From assembly GCA_013350335.1 (NCBI GenBank), contig CM023540.1, positions 43,693,222 to 43,757,221 on the forward strand: a stretch of DNA of 64,000 nucleotides. Direction: 5' to 3'. Origin of the DNA: Chimonanthus salicifolius (Eukaryota; Streptophyta; Magnoliopsida; Laurales; Calycanthaceae). The notes beneath the pieces were generated by a model, which saw only the letters and a program-made list of their open reading frames with translations, was not told the origin of the DNA and made no database searches. Below are positions 54,963 to 64,000 of this stretch, piece after piece. Numbering within the stretch: position 1 is the stretch's first letter; every line of letters starts with the position of its first letter. The translations under genes and the position numbers were made by a program.

Positions 54963-55274
54963 TTGGGGATGAAAAATCGGCCTTCTCGATATTTCAGTCT
55001 ATTTTTTATATCGGTCGAGATCTTGGTTTGGCCGACATTTTTTCTCTCTCTTCCAATTTTTTTTAAAATCTTGGTGGCTTTTTTTTTGAAAAAAATTATT
55101 TAAAAAAATAAAAAAGACTGTTTTTTAAAATAAAAAAATATAAATATCGGTCGAAATATCAACCGGACCTACAACCGATATTCTTATTATTTTTTTTTTA
55201 AAAAGAAATTAGCCAATTTATTTTTTTTCTCTAGCCGATACGCCCAATACAATCGACCGAGATTTATACCCATG
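54963..55274 (-). mobile_element. hAT-like MITE, decayed
   Basis: It starts TTGGGGATGAAAAATCGGCC and ends CGAGATTTATACCCATG. Both subterminal regions contain CGGTCGAGAT / CCGATACG-type motifs around a T/A-rich core with ACCTACAACCGATATT. That segment is shared with the copy at 7243. No matching flanking octamers were found. Confidence 0.65.
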
Positions 55275-55478
55275 GCCGTATCCCATCCAAATTTCACCCC
55301 ACTAAATTATTTTGATTTGTCAAGGTAAAAATTTGTTAAAAATATTGAAAATACACAAATGTGAGGGTTAAAACTTCACTCTCAAGCTTTTTAGATGCCA
55401 CGTGTGCAAGAGATAGGAGAGGAAAAGCTTTGGAAGTGAGTAAGAACGAGAGGCGGGAGTCCCTTTGGTAGAAAGAGT

Positions 55479-55570
55479 GCCAGAAGTAAAAAAGTGGGAT
55501 ACAGCATCCAACACTACTTACCTTGCCAGAAGTAAAAAAGTGGGACAAAGCATCCAACACTACTTACCAA
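55479..55570 (+). repeat. 46-bp tandem duplication
   Basis: GCCAGAAGTAAAAAAGTGGG through ACTACTTACCTT at 55479-55524 is repeated at 55525-55570 with two substitutions. Confidence 0.95.
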
Positions 55571-55598
55571 AGCTATCTTACACATGAAGCAGACACAC

Positions 55599-56429
55599 AT
55601 GATAGAGACACTATGTATATGAAACTGTTAGGAGGTACACTTTATAAAGTGTTTCTATGGTAAAAGTTTTAAAGGAAGTTCACCTCTGGTGATGAGTTTG
55701 ATTGGGTTGAAATGATTTATTTTTATATATAGAGTTTAAAAATTAAGGGTGAGTTGGCTTTACAATCAAGAAATCTATCTTATAAAGTGGGATTTGAAGT
55801 TCGAATCATAATCAATTTCAACGGACTACACTTTGTAAACTTAATTGATGTGTGTAGATTAGAAGATATACATATGTTTGTGGGATTAGTCTCACCTTAA
55901 ATGTGGGAAGTGGATACCTATGTTTTCAGAAAAAAAAAAGAAGTAAAAGACAAATGATAGAGACACTATATATATCTATGAAAGTGGTAGGAGGTACACT
56001 TCATAAAGACTTTTTATGGTAAAAGTCTTACAGGAGGTTCACCTGTGTGATGGGCTTGATTGGGTTGAAATGATTTAATTTTATATATAGGGTTTAAAAA
56101 ATTAAGGGTATGGTTGGCTTGATGGTCAAGAAATCTGTCTTATAAAGTGGGGTTTGGAGTTCGATTCGCACTCAACTCCAACGGATCACTTTTCGTAGAC
56201 TTAATTGGTGTATAGATTGGAAAGTTTACATATGTCAGTTGGATTAGTCTCACTCTGAATATGGGAAGTGGATACTCATGTTATCAGGAAAAAGTTTTAT
56301 ATGATACTGTTATGAGGTACACTTCATAAAGTGTTTCTATGGTAAAAGTTTTATAGGGAGTTCATTTGTGGCAATGAACTTAATTGGGTTGAAATGATTT
56401 ATTTTTACATATAGTGTTTAAAAAATAAC
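55599..56429 (+). repeat. About 350-bp tandem repeat, 2.4 copies, carrying a SINE tail
   Basis: The units start at 55599, 55953 and 56301 with ATGATAGAGACAC or ATGATACTG. They share GGAGGTACACTTCATAAAG, TATGGTAAAAGT, TTGATTGGGTTGAAATGATT and TATATAGGGTTTAAAAA. Units 1 and 2 continue with a SINE-like stretch (GGTCAAGAAATCTGTCTTAT, TTCGATTCGCACTC, GGATTAGTCTCAC). Unit 3 stops before it. The amplified segment therefore captured an older SINE insertion. Confidence 0.85.
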
Positions 56430-56623
56430 GGCACATACCGGGTGCAATTTTATTAAATTTAATTTATACTTAAAAATATTCAATTATATTTAATCTTTTG
56501 TAGTATAATTTTTTTTTAACTTATTCATATCTATAATCATAAGTGGACTCCAAGTAGAACTCTTGTTATAGTAGGATAATGATATGGGAAGCTCTACTAA
56601 GGAGACTCATCTTTAACATAGGA
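56430..56623. other. Spacer
   Basis: AT-rich, nothing recognised. Confidence 0.5.
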
Positions 56624-57482
56624 TGTTACTTATATCCAGGATCCAACAACTTCCACATGCATTGTGGGATAAGTTCCACTACAACCCCCGCGCCAACACT
56701 GATGAAATTCTCTCTTCTGTACATTCACGCCCAGTGGAGTTTTCCACCCTCCTCCACTGGCGAATTCCTCTCTCTATCAATCCACAGACATTGAGTTTCC
56801 CACCCTACTTGATCTTGTGCAGGCCATCACAATTCTCCCACCTGAGACTAGAGCCGTCTTCGGCTCTCATACTATCTGTAACGACCATGCCTCGCCAAAT
56901 ACAATATTGTTCTCTTCGGGCATCACACGCCATCACAGTTTTGCATTGGGATGTGCGCCCATACGCACACCCCAATAAGCATTGTCTGATATTAGAGTAC
57001 GCAGCGGTGATATTGACTTGTTTGGGAGCTCCATGGGCCCTTGGACTCCAACTGGACCACCGTCAAGGTTTTGTTCCTATTACGTGGCCCTCAGAATCCG
57101 AACCGGGAACAACACCTAGGAGGCCTCATTCGAGCATCAGAGTACGTAGCGACATGATATCCTATTTGGGCCCTCAGGCTACGACCTGGCAACCCACGAG
57201 GTTTTGTTCCCATCACGTGGCTCCGACCACGTGTGAAAGATCTCATGCTGAGAGATGAAGGATGTTATTTATATCCATGATCAGACAACTTCCACGATTG
57301 ATGTGGCACAAATTCCACAACAATCGCAATGCCAATACTAGAGAAATTCTCTCTTCTGTGCATTCACGCACAGTGGAGCTTCCCACCCTCCTCTACCAGC
57401 GAACTCCTCTCCCTATCGATCTATGCACATGGAGTTTCGCACTCTCCTCCATCTGTTGCGGGCCATCACACCATCCTCTCGC
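56624..57482 (+). mobile_element. TRIM-like element: two terminal repeats around a 420-bp non-coding core
   Basis: Two direct repeats of about 217-220 bp begin TGTTACTTATATCCAGG (56624) and TGTTATTTATATCCATG (57263). They share CTCTCTTCTGTACATTCACG, CAGTGGAG, CACCCTCCTC and GGCCATCACA. A purine-rich GAGAGATGAAGGA lies immediately before the second repeat, as a polypurine tract should. The start TGTTA fits an LTR. No gag or pol is present. The core has reading frames (plus 56623-57258) but no recognised protein. No primer-binding site was recognised after the first repeat, which leaves the assignment tentative. Confidence 0.5.
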
Positions 57483-57540
57483 AATCAATTTCTAGAATAG
57501 ATGTTTGTACGCAAGTGTCCAAGAACTCTCACTAGAACAG

Positions 57541-58708
57541 AAATAACATTTCCTTGCTAAAGAAAGCAACACCAGTCCAAAAATAAAAAGTGCTAAAAAT
57601 AACAGGTTCCAAAAATAACCGATTACTAAATTTAAAACTTCAAGTTCAACAGATCCAATTAAGTAGACAATCTCCGTCTTTCTAAAAATAGAAACTTTCC
57701 AAATTTAAAAACATTCTCGATTAATTAGATGGTGTCAAAAAATGCAAGCTTCTAAATTCAACAAGTATCAGAAATTAGCAGGTGCCGCAAGATACAAGCA
57801 CTTGTCACAAATTGATGATGGCCAAGATTTTAAGTGCAATGAATTTGCACACTTCCAAGAACCTTCAGTGGAATAAAATTTAGATCTGTGTTCTACAATT
57901 CTCATAAATAAATTCAAATCTTAGAATCCGTGAAAATCAACTCTACTTTGGCATGAATTACGAGAGAATCCAAAAGTTAGAAGGCTCGTCCAATTTAAAT
58001 TCACTGAATGAAAAATTAAATTCGACTTAAATCTCATTATGTTTGTTATCACTATGCAATAACTCACTAATGAAATTGACATTCAAAGGAATTAAATTGA
58101 AGAATAGAATTGAAATTCCAACATGCTATGGTCGGTGATGCGAGAATTGTACTTCTTTGCTCAGTTCTTACGTGTCCAATGCAAGTGTTGACCACTCCAA
58201 ATTATTAGACTAGAATTGGAGAAAAACTAGGGAAGAAAATTAAAATAAAAATAAAAATTACAATGCCCTAGCCATGAAGACTTGCATGCCCAAGCATGCT
58301 TATTGTAGCTTAATCACTATTTGGTCTCCTCAAGGGCATGAAGTCCTGTGGAATTATTATATCATTCATGAAAAAATAAAAATAAAAATTAAAAAAATTA
58401 CATCATATTATCTTTCAAGCATCGGGCGAATTTGGCTTTGGCTAGCATCTTTGGTATTAAATCTCCACCATTCAATTTGAATTGTCGCTTGATATGTGAG
58501 CTTCCCAATCTTGCCAAACCTCATCCACACACCCTCAACCAAGGATTTATTTCTATCTTAAGTTTCCAAAATCAAACTTGTGGTCCATAGTGGTGTACAC
58601 GCCTAAACCGTGCCATATTGGAAAGATTCCATGCCATGTTAGTGATGACATGGCTTCCACATGTGCAATGAGGTGGATGATGTGAACGTTTGTCGATTCA
58701 GACTCCAC
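57541..58708. other. Spacer, no gene seen
   Basis: No coding region or repeat ends were recognised. Confidence 0.5.
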
Positions 58709-58877
58709 ACGGAGTAGCTCAGCTGGTAATATTCCATCTCAGGAAGCGAGATGGTGTGAGTTCAAGTCCGAGAGCATAATCGAGTGGCTATTTTGTGGGG
58801 TGTGGGATGTTATACGAAAGGGGTTTTAATAGGGTTGTACTTGAGGTTCCCCCTCCGTCATAAAAAATAAAAAAAAA
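58709..58877 (+). mobile_element. tRNA-derived SINE
   Basis: A-box-like GGAGTAGCTCAGCTGGTAA (58711-58729) is very close to a tRNA A box, and B-box-like GTGTGAGTTCAAGTCCGAG (58754-58772) follows at the expected distance. The body contains GGGGTGTGGGATGTTATACG and ends CCCCCTCCGTCATAAAAAAT with an A-rich tail. The tail differs from the other SINEs, so it is another family. Confidence 0.75.
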
Positions 58878-59400
58878 GTTTGTCCATTCAGTTCCATGCA
58901 GTAAATGGACCTTCTAAAGTGGATTTTGAAGGCCCTAAACATGCCAAAGCAATCCCAAACCCATAACTTGATAATTTGGGGTTAGAATGGAGTGAAATTA
59001 GGTTCATTGGAAAGCTTACGAGGCCCGCTCTTTCCTTTATCAATTTTTTCTAGGAATTTGAGTACAATTTCTTTCACTTAATCAAGTTGGGCCCTGCCAC
59101 CTTAAATTGAATCTTCAATGGATTGGATGGCCACATAAGTGTCAAGTTAAACATGACTGACGTAGTTCAAAATGCGGCTAGGCTAACCCAATCCTTTTAA
59201 ATATAAGTTGAGGGCCAAGCTAAAAAAACTTGGTATATGTGTGTGCAGGTAAAGTTGTTTTTAAGGGATTTATTGTGAAATTAATTAAACAAAAAAGTAT
59301 AACTGCTACAAATATACTTACTTTCTTAAAACAGTTCATCAAAATGAACACAGTAGGGGCCTAATAATTTGTTCATTTATTTCGTGGACTAAACTTATTA
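58878..59400. other. Spacer, no gene seen
   Basis: Nothing recognised. Confidence 0.5.
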
Positions 59401-59590
59401 CTCTTTCTGTCTCAATTTAGTTGTCTTATATGGATTTCGAAATTGTCCCAAATAGTTGTCTCATTTATATTAGAGCAGCATAAAGTGTGTTGAAAATTGA
59501 TAAGATCATATGGAGTACTAGCTTTATATAGAGAGTTCCTTAAAAAATGTAAATGTTTCAAATGAGAAAATTAAAATGGGACGGAGGGAG
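59401..59590 (-). mobile_element. Stowaway-type MITE
   Basis: The right end reads GGGACGGAGGGAG|TA, the classic Stowaway terminus (CTCCCTCCGTCCC in reverse). The left end TA|CTCTTTCTGTCTCAATTT is its decayed inverted partner, and both sides carry the TA target dinucleotide. Inside are AGTTGTCTTA, TTATATAGAGAGTTCCTTAA and GTAAATGTTTCAAATGAG. Stowaway MITEs are mobilised by mariner-like transposases. A second copy in the opposite orientation lies at 16000-16172. Confidence 0.9.
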
Positions 59591-60904
59591 TACTATACAT
59601 GAATGTGCCCAGATTAACTAGGTCAATTAAAAATGGATCATGGTTTTTGTAATGGGTCAGGTCAACGAAATAGTTATGGGAATAAGAGGATATAAGAATC
59701 GTACGATTTTACGATTTTCGATTCACACTCATTTACCGATTTCAATACGATTCGATTTCGATAACATTAGGTAAAATTGGATAATGCCATACACTTGGAG
59801 CATTGAGAATATTTGTAAAATTCCATACTCAGAAGGTGTGTGATAATATGTTTGAGTGAATATTGCTTTGTGCACATTCCAATGCATAGTTGTGTAAGGT
59901 TATGGTTTGACTTCCGTATGTGCCTATGTGTGATTAATGTGAATATATTGTATCAGATACATATGTATGATTTTTCCAAGTTCACTATGATTAGATGTTT
60001 ACTATAATTGAGAATTAATAGATTTATGATGTGTTAAAGTATGATAAAATGTATGGTAAATCAAAATTTCCCAAGATGTGTAATGTAACCTTAATAACTT
60101 CCTATGCTTGTGTATGGTTATGAGTAATGTATGTATCAAATGAATTCTTATGATTGTGATTAGAATTTTTAGATGGGTAACTCATATAATAAGAATGATG
60201 AATGTGTTTTAATGCCATGCTTGGATTTTATGATGATGTGTACATCACTAGTGGGTACCTGTGTTGATAATGGATGTGGTGGATCGACCTAACCATGTGT
60301 AGAACTAATTTTCATGATTTGAAGAGGAACTTGATAAAGGGTTAGACTAAGTGATATAGGTGAGTTAAGGTCAAGTATCTTAGAACCCAAGGGGGTTAAC
60401 TTGTGCTACAATGGGGATGAGGTAGTATGATTGAGAATATATGGAATGCAATGTAAATGCTAAGAAAGTCTTATTTGATTTTCCTAAAGTAAAAGTATTA
60501 CCACTCCCCAATGTCAACCCAAATGTGAAAATGATGAACTACGGTTGATCTGATCCACTATGTGGTACGTAGGGAACTGAGAGCATTGTGCCTCAGCTCG
60601 ATCAAAAAGTGCATTGTGTCATCCATTTATATTTAGGATGATGTAAAATGTTGAGCAAATTGTGAAGGGTATAAAGGGATTGGTGGGATATACATTCCCT
60701 AATATAAACCCTAATGTTAAATGGTGGATCTCTCGAAGGCGGCTCGAAGAGGTTATGGTGCCTTAGGAGTCCCGATATGATGAGACATATATGTTTGTTA
60801 CTCGAATAAAGCCTAGAGTAGCTAGAGAACTATGAAAATTCTCAAGATGGACAGATGAGGACTTTAGCACTGAGATGTATATAACTAGGTCACTTTATTA
60901 TATT

Positions 60905-61078
60905 AAGGTGTGGTATGGGTGTGTCTTTCACGTGATATTGTTGATTGAGACGTGGTATGGGTGCGTCCTTCACGTGATATTGATTATATTGAGACGTGGT
61001 ATGGGTGTGTCCCTCACGTGATATTGATGATTGAGACGTGGTATGGATATGTCCCTCATGTGATATTGATAACGTTAT
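60905..61078 (+). repeat. About 43-48-bp minisatellite in the LTR, four units
   Basis: ACGTGGTATGGGTGTGTCCC followed by TCACGTGATATTGATGATTG is repeated four times with small length changes. A lone related unit appears near 61266. The CACGTG core (a G-box) recurs in each unit. Confidence 0.85.
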
Positions 61079-61639
61079 ACTTTAGTCCGTTGAAATAGGA
61101 AATTGTCTGATCAGTAAATCATTATGTCTCACCTTTGTTTAGTTAAAATGATGAGATAAATATATAGATTCCATGATTAAGGCCTAGAGTAGCCGTGTGA
61201 CTGTGGGAGCCTCGATATGAATATAAAGAAACTGTGGCATTGAGATGTATATGTGACTTGGTCACTTGATATTGAGACGTGGTATGGATACGTCCCTCTC
61301 GTGCCTATGATGGTTGACTGACCGTTCCAGAGAGGTATTCGGGATGGTAGGTATTTCCTGCTTATTAAGCCCCTAAGTCTTGCTAGGGGTCATGGTATAT
61401 CTATGATATGATATGAAAATTTGATATTATTGCCACAGTCACGTAGTGATTCATTCAAGTGTTGTTTCTACGGATAGAAGATCTCATGGTGAATGATGTG
61501 CTCCTAGATTAGTTATGCCCATGGAGGAATTATATTCATAGATGGTTATTATCCATGGATAGATGATACTCACTGATATAGTGTTACAAGGGATGGATGT
61601 GTATACCCATGGATAATGGTTCCCATGCTGGTGCTTGAA

Positions 61640-61930
61640 TGTTGGTCTTAGGTTAACTTGTTGGTCACATGGTAGACGTATCGGTCTTATGTTAGACGTG
61701 TTGGTCCCGTGGTAGACGTATTGGTATTATGGTAGATATGTTGGTCTCATAGTAGACGTATTGGTCTTATGTTAGACATGTTAGTCCCGTGGTAGACATA
61801 TTGGTATTATGGTGAATATGTTGGTTCTATGGTACACGTATTGGTATTATGGTGGACATGTTGGTCCCATAGTAGGCGTATTGGTCTTATGTTAGACATG
61901 TTGGTTCTTTGATATACATATTTGTTCTAC
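61640..61930 (+). repeat. About 24-bp minisatellite in the LTR
   Basis: The unit TGTTGGTC(C/T)(C/T)(A/G)TGGTAGACGTA alternates with ATTGGT(A/C)TTATGGTAGA-type units over about twelve repeats. An alternating two-unit pattern is visible. Single units also occur near 62065-62175. Confidence 0.85.
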
Positions 61931-62772
61931 GAATGTATGAGTTATGCCCATAGATGGATTATACCCATGGAGTGATTATATTCATGGATGGTTATTACCC
62001 ATGGATAGATGATACTCACTGATGGAGAGTTACCAGGGATAGATGATGAATCCCATGGATGTTGTTCATATGGTAGACATATTGGATTTATGCCTAGATA
62101 TTAATTATATGGTGGGCATATTAACCCCATGGTAGATATGGTGGTCTCATGGTAGACATATTGGTCTCATGATGGACGTGACGATTCTATGGATAGATAT
62201 TATTTTCGCATGGATGGTTATTCCCATGGAGAGGTTTGTGACCATGGATGAGTATTGTATACTGTGGATAAATATTCCCACGGAGGGCATTGATTCCATA
62301 GAGGATTGGACACATATTTAGAGTATTGTCCCCGATGATGGATGTATTTATGTTCGAGTGTAGGTCCCACGGTTGATGTTTATCCCATGTGTGACATTAA
62401 CCCTATGGTTGACGGTGTTCCCATGGTTGGTATAGACTGGCTATTGGTTAGACCCGTGATAGATGAAATCTATTCTATTGATCAGGCCCATGATAAGGTA
62501 ATTAGAATGTCTTGATGTGACATCTTGAATGGCACGGGTTAGTGCCATGAAATAAATGAATTGAGAATTAAGCAGGATCTGATCTCCATTGTGGTATGTA
62601 AGCAGTTGATAATTCAGTTCGATCAAATCAAAGGTCCAATAAGTCCTACGATCCGTAGGGATCTCGGAACACGTGTAGGTTTCACGTGTTTGGACTATGA
62701 GTTATGCATGCTTCAGAGTTAAAAAAAAATAATATTATTTCTAACGTGTTCGTTAGGTCGGGGTGTGACAGT

Positions 62773-62784
62773 TGGTATCAGAGC
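62773..62784 (+). other. Primer-binding site for initiator Met tRNA
   Basis: TGGTATCAGAGC is the exact complement of the plant initiator methionine tRNA 3' end, used to prime minus-strand synthesis by LTR retrotransposons. It lies two bases after the LTR end. Confidence 0.9.
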
Positions 62785-64000
62785 TTAGGCTCAATTTCCC
62801 CGAGAATTGTGTGTATGGAGTTTGAAACTCTGATGAAAGCATGAGATTGTTTTGAGTCACAATGGGGTGAGCAAGATTTTGAGTGAGGCTGGGACCTCCT
62901 CTTGCCACCAGATTTAAGCAACTAATGTTTAGACCGTACTTCGGATGGGATGACAAGAGTGATATTACAGCATTAGCTGGACCAATGAGGGTTGCACTCA
63001 CGTGGACCCTGAGTTGTGTAGTGCTGGATCTGGTTGGACTTGGAAAGGTCACGAAGAAATGATTAAACTCCATGAGTGGAAAACTTTGGAATTTCCTTAG
63101 AATCATATGCAAACCACCTTGTGAGGTGTAGATGAACCTGTCTTCCCAGGAAGTAGAAGTGAGACCATTAGGCCGAGGGTCCTGTGATGGGGGTTTGATA
63201 GACCGGGTGATGATACGCTGGCAGGTAACCACCCAACAGACATCGGTGAGGTGAGTTTGTCACTGTTACCACGTTGGAGAAAGACTAGAAGGACATGTGT
63301 ATTTGTGTCATCGGTTGCAAATGACTGGTATTGTAAACCAGAATTTGCTTGAAATGCGACTTTTAGTCCAGACCAAGAGGTTGAGGCCTATAGTTGGTTA
63401 TAAAAAGTGGTAATGGTAGACCATTAAGTTTGTTTAGAAACGGTCTTTGACGACAGAGGGCATCCTCGTGAAGTGAGTCAGATTTGATTTATGACTCTAG
63501 AAGTCTGAGCCAAGGATTGTTGACTCGAAGGACTCAGGAGAGGTCGATAAAACCTTCAAGTGTGGTCCCTGAGGAAATGATGAATGGGTACAAGAGGCCA
63601 GACATATATACATATTTTCTAAGGAGAGTTCTCCTATGATGAGAGGGATTGTTTTCCCCAAATCTTTGAACACAGAGTACGTTGGCCCATGATATCAACG
63701 ATAGCGATGACCAGGCAATGTGATGCATTGTACTACAAGGCTTAATGTAGTGCACTTGGGTAAATCGTTTGAATACCCCTCATGTAGTGAGTAAGTGTTT
63801 AGAGCCTAGTTGCTCGTGTGAAAAATGCTAGCACCTTGTATGGATGGTTGTGGGCTAGTAAGATATCTTGGAATCCTTGGATTATTTATGCTCTCAATTG
63901 CACGATGGTTGGGATTGTTACTTCATGCCTTATGAGTAAAAAAATTGTATTTGTATATGGATTCCATTTTGTTTAATAATGTAATTATGATGTGAAAGGT
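62785..64000 (+). mobile_element. Retrotransposon interior, leader only
   Basis: The 1.2 kb after the primer-binding site shows no gag reading frame on the plus strand. The minus-strand frame at 62753-63232 is a shadow. Either the leader is long or this is a gene-less (LARD-like) derivative. The element continues past the window. Confidence 0.5.

Larger units (their letters stand above)
59700..62770 (+). mobile_element. 5' LTR of a large retrotransposon (left border uncertain)
   Basis: The LTR ends TAGGTCGGGGTGTGACA at 62770 and a primer-binding site starts two bases later. The expected inverted start (TGTCACACCCC) was not found, so the left edge is placed only roughly where the sequence character changes. 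The segment contains two minisatellites and a locally duplicated block (61520-61620 and 61940-62060). A long LTR with this kind of end fits Ty3/Gypsy chromovirus relatives, but no coding domain is present in the window to confirm it. Confidence 0.55.

Noticed and set aside
56623..57258. 211-codon plus-strand open frame
   Set aside because: It spans the terminal repeat and core of the TRIM-like element, and its peptide is not protein-like.
58709..58780. Possible tRNA gene
   Set aside because: Good A and B boxes but no closing acceptor stem, and a SINE tail follows.
62753..63232. 159-codon minus-strand open frame
   Set aside because: It lies antisense to the retrotransposon leader and covers the primer-binding site, with no recognisable domain.
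1..64000. CRISPR array, bacterial operon or organelle insert
   Set aside because: The repeated palindromes are not evenly spaced with unique spacers, they sit in elements with transposon ends, and the genes have introns.

Overview
The window is nuclear DNA of a flowering plant. The composition is AT-rich, genes are sparse and interrupted by introns, the promoters carry TATA boxes and pyrimidine-rich leaders, and most of the sequence is plant-type transposon debris (SINEs, Stowaway MITEs, LINEs, Copia- and Gypsy-type LTR pieces). The species cannot be fixed from the sequence. Nothing prokaryotic, organellar or viral was seen.

Only two host genes are convincing. (1) On the minus strand at 10540-12179 is a four-exon gene for a small MEI2-like RNA-binding protein (MCT / MEI2 C-terminal RRM-only type). 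All three introns splice in consistent phase and give a 328-residue protein with a PAM2-like N-terminus and a conserved C-terminal RRM. Its middle section is of uncertain frame. (2) On the plus strand at 19701-22605 is a two-exon HAL3 / phosphopantothenoylcysteine decarboxylase gene (coenzyme A synthesis, 202 residues) with all signature motifs. A probable 5'-UTR intron reaches back to a TATA box near 16222. The two genes are unrelated in function and form no cluster.

Everything else is repeat or unassigned spacer. 0-10 kb: spacer with SINEs and MITEs. 10.5-12.3 kb: the MEI2-like gene. 14.2-15.6 kb: a 1.4-kb hAT-like element holding a nested foldback element. 16-22.6 kb: HAL3, with a LINE relic in its leader intron and a three-copy tandem repeat in its coding intron. 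23.5-25.6 kb: a degenerate L1-type LINE. 27.3-29.8 kb: a 2.2-kb relative of the 14.2-kb element plus a short one. 30-47 kb: spacer with SINEs, a Copia-type LTR next to a primer-binding site, an RTE-type LINE tail, and two 1-kb copies of an unnamed repeat. 48-57.5 kb: MITEs, SINEs, tandem repeats and a TRIM-like pair of terminal repeats. 59.4-64 kb: a Stowaway MITE, then the LTR, primer-binding site and leader of a large retrotransposon that runs off the window.

The most notable signal is a family of non-autonomous DNA elements, present about a dozen times here. They are built on the palindrome TATCGGCCGATA, have CAGGGGT...ACCCCTG ends, and several are flanked by 8-bp target-site duplications (three perfect). 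The ends and duplication length fit the hAT superfamily. Members range from about 75 bp to 2.2 kb and the longer ones carry unrelated cores.
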